Shown here: in pieces, positions 22,919-31,077 of the stretch | Layout of the letters: every line of letters begins with the position of its first letter | How positions within the stretch are numbered: the stretch's first letter is position 1 | Origin: JAICJC01 sp963709425 | GTDB taxonomy: Bacteria > Actinomycetota > Thermoleophilia > Gaiellales > JAICJC01 | Assembly (NCBI GenBank): GCA_963709425.1 | Contig: CAVPWG010000005.1 | Span: 248,001 to 312,000, forward strand | Direction: 5' to 3' | DNA: 64,000 bases | Notes under the pieces: model-generated | The model's input: the letters and a program-made list of their open reading frames with translations, nothing else | Told to the model about the DNA's origin: nothing | Databases searched by the model: none | Program-made: the position numbers and the translations under genes

Positions 22919-24424
22919 CTAGGCCGACGCGGCCAGCGCGCGGGCGCGGTCCAGCAACGCCGCCTCCGCCGCCGCCTCTCGCTTGCATGCGCTGTCGCTC
23001 CAGTCCGTGTGGGCCGTGAGCGCCTCGTCGATGTCGGCGAGCATCGCGTCGATCGCCGACTCGGATGATGAGCCGGTCTGCCGACGTGCGGCAGCGCAGG
23101 CGGCCGGGTCGAGCGCGTCGCCGAGCGCCGCGCGGTCGATCATCACCGGCCGGCCGATGACGGCCTCCGCCGCGGCGGAGAGGCGCTCGGGCGTCAGCGC
23201 CGAGGGCGAGTCGCCCGCATCGACCAGCTCGCGGACGGCGCCGCCGACGACCTTGTGCGCGCTGCGGTAGTCGAGCTCCCCCGACAGCGCCAGCACGTCG
23301 GCGACGTCGGCCGCGGTGATGAAGCTCTGGCGAGCGATCTCGCCGAACCGCTCGGGCCGAAGCTCGATCCCATCGATTACCGACGCGGTGAGCCGGGCGA
23401 TCGCGACCGCCGCGTCGAGCGCGCGCGGCACCGCGCCGTTCAGCAGATGGAAGTGATCGGTGCGAGCCGAGCCGGTGTGCAGCGCGGCCAGCGCGGCGGC
23501 GAGATCTCCGGCCGCCTGGCCGGCCTGCGTACGAATGGCGGCGAGGGCGTAGGGGTTCTTCTTCTGCGGCATGAGCGCGCTGGCGCGGCTGTGTGCATCG
23601 GCGAGCTCCACGAGACCGAACTCCTGGCTTGCGTAGATCTCGAAGTCCTGGCCGAGCTGCGACTGGTGCGTCGCGGCGATCGCAAGCGCCGCCAGCAGCT
23701 CGAGGTACACGTCGGCCTGCCAGGCGGCGTCCTTCGCGTGGTCGACGAGCGTCTCGCAGCCGAGCAGCTCCGCAAGCCGACGGCGGTCGAGCGACCAGCG
23801 GGAGCCGGCGCTGCCGCCGGCACCAGCGACGCTCGCGCCGAGCGACACATGCAATCCGCGGGCACGGTCGGCGTCTCGGAGCGCGGGGAACGCGTAGGCG
23901 AGCAGCAGGTGGCCGACGGTCGTCGGCTGCGCCGGCTGCAGATAGGTGTAGTCGGTCGCGAGCGCGGTCTTCGTCGCCCGAGCGTGAGCAGCAAGCCCCG
24001 CCGCCTGCTCGACGAGCGCGTCGTGGAGCTCGCGGACGCCGTGGCGCGCGGTAAGTCGCAGCGCAACCCGGAACGCCTCGCGCCGGGGACGGCCCGCGCT
24101 CAGCCATCCGGCGGCGGAGCGGCCGACGCGACGCTCGAGCTCGGCCTCGCGGGCGTTGAACGCATCGCCAAGCGCCGGATCCCACGGGAACTCCTCCCCC
24201 GGGATCGCCTGCAACTCGAGCAGCCCGCGCAGGAGCGACCGCCCGTCGTTACCCGAAAGGTCGCCACCCTCGACCAGCGCCACCGCATGCGCGAGGTCGG
24301 CCAACGACAGCCCACGCGCCAGCCGAGGGCCGTGTGCGCTCTCCGCGGCGTACGCCGCGACCACCAGTTCCCCCGCGGCGCCGCCACGGAGCCGCCCGCG
24401 GCGTCCCAGTTCCTCCGGTTCCAT
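22919..24424 (-). CDS. argH: Argininosuccinate lyase-like enzyme (fumarase/aspartase superfamily)
   Basis: A 501-residue protein with the all-helical lyase fold. The superfamily signature is A-S-A-L-M-P-Q-K-K-N-P at about 281-291. The active-site regions TDYTYLQPAQPTTVGHLLLA (about 165-184) and the C-terminal GGAVRELVDAG are present. Argininosuccinate lyase splits argininosuccinate into arginine and fumarate. It is somewhat longer than typical ArgH (about 460-480) and stands apart from other arg genes, so a related lyase activity cannot be excluded. The ATG at 24,424 is the first Met of the conserved part; the longer frame is unlike the family. Confidence 0.75.
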   Translation of the reverse strand: MEPEELGRRGRLRGGAAGELVVAAYAAESAHGPRLARGLSLADLAHAVALVEGGDLSGNDGRSLLRGLLELQAIPGEEFPWDPALGDAFNAREAELERRVGRSAAGWLSAGRPRREAFRVALRLTARHGVRELHDALVEQAAGLAAHARATKTALATDYTYLQPAQPTTVGHLLLAYAFPALRDADRARGLHVSLGASVAGAGGSAGSRWSLDRRRLAELLGCETLVDHAKDAAWQADVYLELLAALAIAATHQSQLGQDFEIYASQEFGLVELADAHSRASALMPQKKNPYALAAIRTQAGQAAGDLAAALAALHTGSARTDHFHLLNGAVPRALDAAVAIARLTASVIDGIELRPERFGEIARQSFITAADVADVLALSGELDYRSAHKVVGGAVRELVDAGDSPSALTPERLSAAAEAVIGRPVMIDRAALGDALDPAACAAARRQTGSSSESAIDAMLADIDEALTAHTDWSDSACKREAAAEAALLDRARALAASA

Positions 24425-24535
24425 TCGCGAGAGCCTAGAGGACGCTGGGGCCGATCCCCGGCTGGACTTGTCCCCTTCCGTGATGCTCGTTCGTCGTCCT
24501 GGCGCACCCAATACGTCAATCCTGGAGGAGCGATC

Positions 24536-24753
24536 ATGCACGCAGCCGCGGCCGTGTCGGAGGGAACGGAAGCCGGGCTTGCTCTTGTCGATCAACGGGT
24601 ACCAGTACTTCCACTCGACACGTGCCGACCTGCTCCGCCGCCTCGGCCGGGCCGACGAGGCGGGCACCGAGTACGAGCGCGCGCTCGAGCTTGCGCGCAG
24701 CGAGCCCGAACGCCGCTTTCCTGCGGCGGCGGCTCACCGAAACGGGCCGGTGA
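24536..24753 (+). pseudogene. C-terminal relic of an ECF sigma factor with TPR tail (SigJ/ECF42-type)
   Basis: Three frames combine to AAVSEGTEAGLALVD, INGYQYFHSTRADLLRRLGR, ADEAGTEYERALELARSEPE, and finally R-R-F-L-R-R-R-L-T-E-T-G-R with a TGA at 24,751. This is the terminal TPR-like segment of ECF sigma factors of the DUF6596 type. Frameshifts occur near 24,590 and 24,722. The sigma2 and sigma4 DNA-binding domains are gone, so it cannot act in transcription. The GGAGG before the ATG at 24,536 suggests its start region came from another gene. Confidence 0.6.
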
Positions 24754-24762
24754 GGGTGCTGC

Positions 24763-25512
24763 TCACCAGATGCTGCCGAGCGCGACGGTGACCGCCTCGC
24801 CGTTGACCCCGGAGGCGGTGTCGCCGCACAGAAAGACGATCACCTCCGCCACCTCACGCGCCGTCAGCACTCGGCCCGGCGGATACGAGGCGGCCCGCTC
24901 GGCCCACACCCGATCGGTCGTCATCCCACGGCGCTCGGCCTCGGCACGCGCTGACCGCTCGGCCATCTCGGTGCGCACCCAGCCGGGCAGGACGGCGTTC
25001 GAGCGGACGCCGAACGGGCCGGCGTCCTGGGCGACGGCCCGCATCAACCCGAGCAGCCCATGCTTCGAGGCCGTGTACGCGCTGCCGGCGTGCTCGGCCA
25101 CCTGCCCGGCCGTCGAGCTGGTGTAGACGACGCTGCCGGCGCCGCGCTCGACCATCCCCCCGACCACCAGCCGCGACAGCTCGAACGGCGCGTCGAGGTT
25201 GACGCGCATCGTCTCGCGCCACACCTCGGGGTCCTGCTCCCAGATCACCCGCTCGTGGGCCGACCCGATGCCGTGGTTCACGACCAGCACGTCGATCGGG
25301 CCCAGCCGCCGCTCCGTCTCGGCCACGAGTCGTTCGCATTCACCCGCGGCCCCCAGGTCGGCCGCGACGTGGTCAAGCCCGACCGCGGCCAGCTCCGGCT
25401 CGCTGCGAGCCGTGATCATCACGCGCGCACCCGCATCGGCCAGGAGCAGCGCCGCCTCGCGGCCGATCCCCCGACCCCCTCCGGTGACCAGCGCCACCCG
25501 ACCTTCCACCAT
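24763..25512 (-). CDS. SDR-family oxidoreductase
   Basis: A 249-residue classical short-chain dehydrogenase. The cofactor loop T-G-G-G-R-G-I-G is at residues 10-17, N-H-G at 79-81, the catalytic serine in S-S at about 132-133, and the Y-T-A-S-K motif at 146-150. The C-terminal SGVNGEAVTVALGSIW is typical. These enzymes reduce or oxidise carbonyl/alcohol groups with NAD(P)H. The segment after the first two strands is shorter than usual. Substrate is not predictable. It reads toward the ECF relic and has no operon partner. Confidence 0.9.
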   Translation of the reverse strand: MVEGRVALVTGGGRGIGREAALLLADAGARVMITARSEPELAAVGLDHVAADLGAAGECERLVAETERRLGPIDVLVVNHGIGSAHERVIWEQDPEVWRETMRVNLDAPFELSRLVVGGMVERGAGSVVYTSSTAGQVAEHAGSAYTASKHGLLGLMRAVAQDAGPFGVRSNAVLPGWVRTEMAERSARAEAERRGMTTDRVWAERAASYPPGRVLTAREVAEVIVFLCGDTASGVNGEAVTVALGSIW

Positions 25513-25598
25513 TCACCTCCCACAGTCGCCGCTCCTCCGCCAGATCATCGCAGCCCCGCCGCGGGCGCAGGGGTCGCCGACCGCGTACACTCCCCACC

Positions 25599-25808
25599 AT
25601 GGCATGGCTCGACCAGCTTATGGATCGCCTGACCAAGCGGGGGACGAAGGTCGTCGCCACCGGCCATCCACCGGGGGATACGACTCCCCCCACAGGTTCG
25701 GGCGAGCTGTCCGAAGAGCTCGAGGCGGACTACGGGCCGGACTCTGCCGCGGCGGAGCCGCCCGCCGCCGCCGACGACCGCACCGCCGACGAGCCGGACA
25801 GCACGTAG
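25599..25808 (+). CDS. Small acidic hypothetical protein (69 residues)
   Basis: The frame starts MAWLDQLMDRLTKRGTKVVA, an amphipathic basic helix. It then becomes Pro/Glu/Asp/Ala-rich and probably disordered (ELSEELEADYGPDSAAAEPP). No family was recognised. The start is reasonable (ATG at 25,599), but there is no strong ribosome-binding site. A GTACACT just upstream could be a -10 element for a nearly leaderless transcript. It stands alone between the SDR gene and two small minus-strand genes. Confidence 0.5.
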   Translation: MAWLDQLMDRLTKRGTKVVATGHPPGDTTPPTGSGELSEELEADYGPDSAAAEPPAAADDRTADEPDST

Positions 25809-25923
25809 CGGCGGCCTGCGCCCACCTCGACCAGTTCCAGGTGACGGAGCTGCCGGTGCCGCCGGCCGGATGCGAGCAGTGCTTGCCGAGCGACGAGTCG
25901 CAGCACCCGAGCGACCGCCTTGC

Positions 25924-26214
25924 TTAGGTCTGTCTTGCTATCGGATCGATAACGTGCTCTCGCACTTCCTGGCCAAGCCGGTGCGCCGCCGACGCCTCGT
26001 CTTCGGCTGATGCCTCGATGAGCTCGACCGACACGATGGCGTATGGCGAATACGATCTGCCGGTCCCGGGGATCTCGAACCACCGCCCCGTCTCGATCGT
26101 CTGGCGGATCTGCTCGAACGTGTCTTCCGCCGAGACGTGGTGCTGGATCGCCCATTCGTGCTGATACCCATCGGCGAACGAGACGCGCACGGACGCGGGG
26201 CTACTCGAGGTCAT
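25924..26214 (-). CDS. Small hypothetical protein (96 residues)
   Basis: The protein reads MTSSSPASVRVSFADGYQHE, then AEDTFEQIRQTIETGRWFEI, then SYSPYAIVSVELIEAS and a helical tail. A three-strand plus helix pattern is plausible, but I do not recognise the family. The composition is balanced and protein-like, and no better frame overlaps it. It is separated by 60 bases from the membrane-anchored coiled-coil gene transcribed in the same direction, and the two could be co-transcribed. Confidence 0.6.
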   Translation of the reverse strand: MTSSSPASVRVSFADGYQHEWAIQHHVSAEDTFEQIRQTIETGRWFEIPGTGRSYSPYAIVSVELIEASAEDEASAAHRLGQEVREHVIDPIARQT

Positions 26215-26274
26215 ATCCCGATCGACTCCGCCGCCGATCGCGCATGTGTCGTCGGTACCGCAGGTGTGTCGTCG

Positions 26275-26619
26275 TCATGCGTCACGCGCGGCCTCCCGGT
26301 CCGTATCGGGATCGATCTCCCGAGCCTGTGCTTCGTGGTGTTCAGCAGCGGCACGCTCCTGCTCGGCACGTTGCGCCTGCTCTTCGGCTGCTAGCCGCTC
26401 CCGCTCCGCCCGCGCAGCCTGCTCTTCGGCTCTGAGCGTGGCTTGCTCGGCGCTTCGACTGCTCGATGCCGCCTCCTCGCGGTGCGCGGCAGCGGCAGTG
26501 CGACGCTGGTCGAGCTTCTCGGCGCGCTGTCGCCGATATACGACACCGGCCAGGGCAACAAGAGCCACGACCACCACGGCGATGAGGACGATGGTCGTGC
26601 TGGAGATGAGGAATGGCAT
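26275..26619 (-). CDS. Membrane-anchored coiled-coil protein
   Basis: A 114-residue protein. An N-terminal helix SSTTIVLIAVVVVALVALAG (about 6-25) is followed by a basic stop-transfer (YRRQRAEKLDQRR). After that comes a 70-residue Ala/Glu/Gln/Arg heptad region (AEQATLRAEEQAARAERERL) predicted to be a coiled coil in the cytoplasm. The heptads resemble the longer coiled-coil protein at 15,937-16,842, but the C-terminal Rho-N-like domain is absent. An AAGGGATCC stretch precedes the ATG. Function unknown; a membrane scaffold is a guess. Confidence 0.7.
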   Translation of the reverse strand: MPFLISSTTIVLIAVVVVALVALAGVVYRRQRAEKLDQRRTAAAAHREEAASSSRSAEQATLRAEEQAARAERERLAAEEQAQRAEQERAAAEHHEAQAREIDPDTDREAARDA

Positions 26620-26736
26620 GTTGGATCCCTTTCGATTTCGCGGCGGGCCACACCGACCGTGCCGCGCAAGACCTCAGAGCGATGTACCCGGACACAGGGT
26701 GTTCCAATCCGGGTCGCGGTAAGACGCCGCGATGGA

Positions 26737-27579
26737 CTACCCACGGACGAACGCTGAAATCACATCCCGGACATGATCCGGCCGCTCGTGCCAGGTGAAG
26801 TGCCCGGCCCCGTCGACGATCTCAACATGGGCGTGCGGGATCAGCCTCGCGGTCTCCGTCGACGCACGCATCGGCATCGGGCTCGCGGCGCCGTGCACGA
26901 AGAGGACCGGGACACCGGCGGGCACGGCGGGCAGTCCGCGGACGAGCGTCCCCGCCTGGTCGTGCTCGCGCACCGACGCCATCGTCGCCGCGAACGCCGG
27001 CACGGCCAGCTCGATGTCCGGCATCGGCGGGGCGGCGGACGGATCCGCGAAATACGACGGCCAGACCAGGCGGAACGCCTCCATCGACTCCTCGGCCGTC
27101 GCCGTGCCCGCCTCCTCCTTCGCTTCGATCTCCTCCACCCGCGCCCGCTGCCCGTCGGCCAGGGGCGCCTCCATCCGCTCGCCGAACTCCGCCATCACCT
27201 CGACATGTGCTCCGAGCGGGTCGATGATGATCGCACCGGCGAGCCGCTCCGGGCAGGTGACGAGCACGTGCAGCGCCAGGTACCCGCCCCACGAATGCCC
27301 GACGATCCAGGCCCGTCCGCCGACGGCCTCGTCGATGACCGCCGCGGCGTCGGCGACGTGCGTCTCGACCGTGAAGGGCTCGCCGACGGTCGTGGGCAGC
27401 AGCCCCCGCTGCTGGTACAGGATCGGGGAGAAGGGCCCGGTCAAGAGCTGCACGAGCGGGTCGAGGTAGTTCGCCGACATGCCCGGGCCGCCGTGAAGCA
27501 GCACCACCGGAAGGCCCTCGCCGCCGAACCGCCAGGCCTGAATCGTGCCTTCCGGCGTCCGGACCGTGAGCGGCTCCAC
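26737..27579 (-). CDS. Alpha/beta hydrolase of the proline iminopeptidase (S33) type
   Basis: A 280-residue alpha/beta hydrolase. HGGPGMSANYLDPLV (about 29-43) is the oxyanion-hole HGGP motif of the S33 group. The nucleophile elbow is G-H-S-W-G-G at about 93-98. The acid and His are expected in VLFVHGAAS and GAGHFTWHE near the C-terminus. S33 enzymes remove N-terminal proline from peptides, but many relatives are esterases. The GTG start directly follows the stop of the upstream peptidase gene (no gap), so the two form an operon. Confidence 0.85.
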   Translation of the reverse strand: MEPLTVRTPEGTIQAWRFGGEGLPVVLLHGGPGMSANYLDPLVQLLTGPFSPILYQQRGLLPTTVGEPFTVETHVADAAAVIDEAVGGRAWIVGHSWGGYLALHVLVTCPERLAGAIIIDPLGAHVEVMAEFGERMEAPLADGQRARVEEIEAKEEAGTATAEESMEAFRLVWPSYFADPSAAPPMPDIELAVPAFAATMASVREHDQAGTLVRGLPAVPAGVPVLFVHGAASPMPMRASTETARLIPHAHVEIVDGAGHFTWHERPDHVRDVISAFVRG

Positions 27580-28812
27580 CTACGCCCGCCCCCGTGCGAG
27601 GTCGATCAGCCGCCCGAGGATTCGGTCGCCGTCGGCGCGCAGGCCGTCATGCTGGTACTCATTCGTGACCCAGGCCCTGAGCCCGCTGACCTGGGCGGCC
27701 GTCTCCTCCGAGAACACCCGCTCGACGTACATGTCCTCGGCGTACACGGCCGCCGCCGCTGGAACCTCGTTCCGGCGCAGCTGGTCCGCGTCGTAGAGGC
27801 GCGGCCAGTCGACGTTCGCCAGAAGCCCGGCCGCCTCGCGGAGCGGCGCGAGCGCTGAGTAGTCCTCGAACATCCACGAGTAGACGTGCTCGCCGGTGAA
27901 GAGCCCCGGGTCGTCGTACGCCTCCGGCAGCAGCCGCTCGGCCGACCACCGGGTCGCGCAGCCGTCTGCGTAGCAGGCCTCGTGGATCGCGGCGTAGAGC
28001 GGGTTTCGAGGGAACTGGCCGGCCGCATCGACGTCGTGCAGGAAGGCGGGCGAGTCGACCGGAAGCTCGAGGATGTAGTGCAGGTGCTCGGCGCCGGATC
28101 CCATCCCCAGCATGTGGCCGATCTTGCGGAAGCGGCGCCCGGTGAGGCGATCGCCGCCCGGAAGCAGCACATCCTCGGCCTCGATCCGGCGGCGAATCTC
28201 GCGCACCCGAACGCGGTCACCGGGGTAGCGGTCGTAGTAGCGGCGGTTCCGGTCGAGCACCCGGTCGTAGGTGGCGCGGTACACGTCGTCGACCGGGCGG
28301 CCGATCGGCGGCAGCCCGCCGGTGAAGAACGCCTCCCGCAGGCCCTCAGGCGCACGCGAGAGATACGTGAGCACGCAGAACCCGCCGAAGCTCTGGCCGA
28401 GCACGCTCCAGCGATCGACGTTCAGCTCGCGCCGAACCCACTCGGCGTCGCGGACGATCGAGTCGGCGCGGAAGTGCTGCAGGTACTCGGCCTGTTCCTC
28501 CGGCGTCCTGCCCGGCAGCGCGCCGGCCGGCGTCGAGCGCCCGGTGCCGCGCTGGTCGAGCATCAGGACGCGAAACTCGCTGAGCGCCCGGTCGAGCCAG
28601 GATGGTGCCGTCGGGTGTCGCGCCGGGCGGGGCGCTTCGAACCCCGGCCCGCCCTCGAGGAACACGAGGAACGGCCGGTCGCGGCCGTCGGGATCGGCCA
28701 CCTCGCGCGCGAACACGCTGATACGCTCGCCGTCCGGCCGGTCGTGATCGAGCGGGACCGAGAACTCGTGCTCGGTCAGGACGAGACCGGCCGTGCGGAT
28801 GATGTCGGGCAT
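27580..28812 (-). CDS. Proline iminopeptidase-like S33 peptidase
   Basis: A 410-residue S33 protein with the larger helical cap seen in prolyl aminopeptidases. Motifs are LVFLEGGPGFEAPRP at about 48-62 (G-G-P-G oxyanion region), MLDQRGTGRSTP, and the nucleophile elbow G-Q-S-F-G-G at about 140-145. The C-terminal catalytic His probably lies in the N-E-Y-Q-H-D-G-L region near residue 390. It is predicted to release N-terminal proline. It abuts the second S33 hydrolase (26,737), suggesting joint use of peptides or related amides. Confidence 0.85.
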   Translation of the reverse strand: MPDIIRTAGLVLTEHEFSVPLDHDRPDGERISVFAREVADPDGRDRPFLVFLEGGPGFEAPRPARHPTAPSWLDRALSEFRVLMLDQRGTGRSTPAGALPGRTPEEQAEYLQHFRADSIVRDAEWVRRELNVDRWSVLGQSFGGFCVLTYLSRAPEGLREAFFTGGLPPIGRPVDDVYRATYDRVLDRNRRYYDRYPGDRVRVREIRRRIEAEDVLLPGGDRLTGRRFRKIGHMLGMGSGAEHLHYILELPVDSPAFLHDVDAAGQFPRNPLYAAIHEACYADGCATRWSAERLLPEAYDDPGLFTGEHVYSWMFEDYSALAPLREAAGLLANVDWPRLYDADQLRRNEVPAAAAVYAEDMYVERVFSEETAAQVSGLRAWVTNEYQHDGLRADGDRILGRLIDLARGRA

Positions 28813-28899
28813 CCCCCGCGATTATGCCCCAGGGCCGGCGGGCGCCGTGCGTGGGTTCGGAGAAGGGTGGCAGGCGCGATCGTTGTGCGATGGCGGTTG

Positions 28900-29556
28900 T
28901 CAGTCCGCGGAGCGGGCCAGGTCGACGCCGACCGGGCCCTCGCACGCCGCGTTCACGTAGCCGGAGCGGAAGGGCCGCGCCTCCCCGGTGTCCTCGTCGT
29001 AGGTGTGGCGCAGCACGCAGCCGGTGTCGTTCGCGAGCAGATGGATCGAGACCGACGTCATCGGCGAGGTCGTCCGCACCCGGTGGATGTCGTTCCGCGG
29101 CGGAAGGAGCGCGTAGAAGTCGCCGGGCGAGAGCGGCCGGCGACGGGTGCAGACGAGCTCCCCACCCGTCGGCTCGTAGAACTCCTCGTCCTGGGAGCCC
29201 CGATACAGGCCGACGAGCCCCCAGGCCAGGTGGTCGTGCACGGGCGTCATGGCACCCGGCGGCACGACCAGGCTGAACAGCGAGAGCGACCGATCGGCAG
29301 CGCGGAAGAGCAGCCACTGACCGATGCCGCCGCCCATCCCGCTCTCGGGCGCCGGCTCCTGGTAGCGCTCCGGCAGCCACCCCGGGTCGCGGAGGAGCTG
29401 CACGAAGAACGGCTCGATCGCCGCGCAGGCCTCGGTCGGCTCGGACGCCTGGGCGATGGCGGCCCGCACGCTGCCCAGGAAGTCCCTTACGACGGCGGAA
29501 TCGAGGACGTAGGCGTCCTCGTCCAGCGGCGGAAGCGCGTGCACGGAGTCGCACAC
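28900..29556 (-). CDS. Cysteine dioxygenase-type thiol dioxygenase (cupin)
   Basis: A 218-residue protein of the cysteine dioxygenase/3-mercaptopropionate dioxygenase group. The iron-binding cupin motif is P-V-H-D-H-L-A-W-G-L-V-G at about 104-115 (His-x-His). The third histidine is probably in TSVSIHLLAN. These enzymes add O2 to a thiol to give a sulfinic acid. Which thiol is used cannot be decided, and the Cys-Tyr crosslink residues are not evident. GTG start at 29,556. A DUF2630 gene lies 12 bases upstream on the same strand, so they likely form an operon. Confidence 0.75.
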   Translation of the reverse strand: MCDSVHALPPLDEDAYVLDSAVVRDFLGSVRAAIAQASEPTEACAAIEPFFVQLLRDPGWLPERYQEPAPESGMGGGIGQWLLFRAADRSLSLFSLVVPPGAMTPVHDHLAWGLVGLYRGSQDEEFYEPTGGELVCTRRRPLSPGDFYALLPPRNDIHRVRTTSPMTSVSIHLLANDTGCVLRHTYDEDTGEARPFRSGYVNAACEGPVGVDLARSAD

Positions 29557-29568
29557 GGGGCCGAACGC

Positions 29569-29811
29569 CTACTGCCGGTAGTGCTCGACGGTGTCGGCGC
29601 TCCGCGGCTGCGCCTCGTCCGGGTCGAGGCCGAACTCGCGGCGGGCCCGGCGCTGGCGCAGCAGGTCCCAGCAGCGGTCGAGCGAGATCGCGATCTCCTG
29701 GAGCCTGGCGTGATCGCCGGGCTCCAGGTCGCCGTGTCCCTCGCGTTCGAACAGCTGCTGCTCCTCGGCGACAAGCTCGTCGATCCGGCCCAGGACTTCG
29801 GTGTCATTCAT
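29569..29811 (-). CDS. DUF2630 small helical protein
   Basis: An 80-residue protein starting MNDTEVLGRIDELVAEEQQL. The DUF2630 pattern is clear: two helices with DLEPGDHARLQEIAISLDRC, then WDLLRQRRARREFGLDPDEA. The function is unknown; the family is widespread in actinobacteria. An AAGGAG site lies eight bases before the ATG. It precedes the thiol dioxygenase gene by 12 bases and is probably co-transcribed with it. Confidence 0.85.
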   Translation of the reverse strand: MNDTEVLGRIDELVAEEQQLFEREGHGDLEPGDHARLQEIAISLDRCWDLLRQRRARREFGLDPDEAQPRSADTVEHYRQ

Positions 29812-29902
29812 GTCGTCGCTCCTTCGTCGGGATCCCAGGGGATTCTAGGGCGCTCGGACAGAGCTACGACCTTTGGAATGCAGCCGGGTCGGCGGCGCGG
29901 CG

Positions 29903-30517
29903 ATGTGGTTGACTGGCGAGGTGAACGCGGCGCGTTACTGCAGACGCTGCGGCGAGGCACTCGCGCCGGACGCCGCCTTCTGCGCAGCCTGCGGAACGGC
30001 CGTCGCCTACTCGCCGGGCACGGCCGACCCCGGCCACGGGTCGGAGGTCCCGCCCGCGCCCGAAGCCGGCACGATCCTCGGGACGATGGCCACCTACGGC
30101 CAGCGGGTCGGGGCCTGGGCCATCGACTGCCTCATCGTGTACGGCCTCCTGTTCGTGGTGGCGGTCATCGTCGTCGCGGTCTATTTCCCGGACGCGTCCG
30201 ATACGGAGTCGGGCCAGACGGGCCTGGGGCTCCTGCTCGTCCTGCTCGTGCCGCTCTACTCGGCGTTCCTGCACGGGCTGTGGCATGGGCAGACCATCGG
30301 TAAGCGCGCCGTCGGGATCGCCGTCAGGCGGGTCGACCGGACGGAGATCGGGCTCGGTCGCTCGTTCCTGCGCTCCTATGCGCGGGCGATGTGCTGGGTC
30401 TTCTTCCCGGTCTGGGTGCTCGATTCCCTGTGGCCCTTATGGGAAGGCAAGCGCCGGACGCTCCACGACCTCGTCGCGGAAACGGTCGTGATCGTCAGGC
30501 CGCGCGACAGCCTATAG
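29903..30517 (+). CDS. Zinc-ribbon RDD-family membrane protein (first of a tandem pair)
   Basis: An N-terminal zinc ribbon, C-R-R-C-G-E-A-L plus F-C-A-A-C-G-T, is followed by an RDD domain. That domain has Y-G-Q-R-V-G-A-W-A-I-D (Arg and Asp of RDD) at about residue 70, two or three membrane helices, and G-Q-T-I-G-K-R-A-V-G-I-A before the last helix. RDD proteins are small membrane proteins, some of which act as ion antiporters. The exact start is unclear; the ATG at 29,903 is used, and a GTG at 29,921 fits the paralogue better. The next gene is a tandem duplicate three bases downstream. Confidence 0.8.
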   Translation: MWLTGEVNAARYCRRCGEALAPDAAFCAACGTAVAYSPGTADPGHGSEVPPAPEAGTILGTMATYGQRVGAWAIDCLIVYGLLFVVAVIVVAVYFPDASDTESGQTGLGLLLVLLVPLYSAFLHGLWHGQTIGKRAVGIAVRRVDRTEIGLGRSFLRSYARAMCWVFFPVWVLDSLWPLWEGKRRTLHDLVAETVVIVRPRDSL

Positions 30518-30520
30518 CGC

Positions 30521-31075
30521 GTGCCGCGGTACTGCGGAGTCTGCGGAGAGGCGTTGCCGCCGGACGCGTCGTTCTGCCCCTCGTGCGGGCGAGCCGTCCC
30601 CGACGCCCCCGGGGTCGCCGATTCGATGCCGTTCGCCGGCTACGGGCGACGGGTCGGCGCATGGCTCGTCGATCTCGCCGTGCTCTGCGTGCTGGCGGCC
30701 ATTCTCGTGCTCGTGCTCGTCGCCGTCCCCCAGCCGGACACGCCCAGCGAGGTGGACGCGGCCGCTCTCGCCGTCACCGGCATCGTCCTGCTCATCGTCT
30801 GTCTGCTTCCGTGCTACTCGGCCCTGCTGCACAGGTTCTGGAGCGGCCAGACCGTCGGGAAGCGCACCGTGGGCATCGCCGTGCGCCGCCTCGACGGCAT
30901 CGAGATCGGACTGGGCCAGTCGCTTGGGCGCTCGTACCTGCGCGCGGCCTTCTGGGTCTTCTGGCCGGCATGGGTCGTCGACTCGCTCTGGCCGCTCAAC
31001 CGGGCCGACGGGCGCAGCCTGCACGACCTCGCCGCCGGGACGGTCGTCCTGCGAGCGGCGCACCCGGAGGCGTAG
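30521..31075 (+). CDS. Zinc-ribbon RDD-family membrane protein (second of the pair)
   Basis: A 184-residue paralogue of the preceding gene. It has the zinc ribbon Y-C-G-V-C-G-E-A-L with F-C-P-S-C-G-R, then Y-G-R-R-V-G-A-W-L-V-D, a helical membrane part, and G-Q-T-V-G-K-R-T-V-G-I-A. The C-terminus DSLWPLNRADGRSLHDLAAG matches the first copy closely, showing a tandem duplication. It starts at a GTG three bases after the first copy's stop and ends two bases before the hydrolase gene, so the three form one operon. Function unknown; a zinc-controlled transporter or channel is speculative. Confidence 0.85.
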   Translation: MPRYCGVCGEALPPDASFCPSCGRAVPDAPGVADSMPFAGYGRRVGAWLVDLAVLCVLAAILVLVLVAVPQPDTPSEVDAAALAVTGIVLLIVCLLPCYSALLHRFWSGQTVGKRTVGIAVRRLDGIEIGLGQSLGRSYLRAAFWVFWPAWVVDSLWPLNRADGRSLHDLAAGTVVLRAAHPEA

Positions 31076-31077
31076 CC

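Noticed and set aside
23255..25126. Long plus-strand open frame (623 residues)
   Set aside because: It is antisense to the ArgH-like lyase and SDR genes, and has no domain signatures.
27886..30303. Long plus-strand open frame (805 residues)
   Set aside because: It mirrors the S33 peptidase, dioxygenase and DUF2630 genes on the other strand, which show clear motifs.
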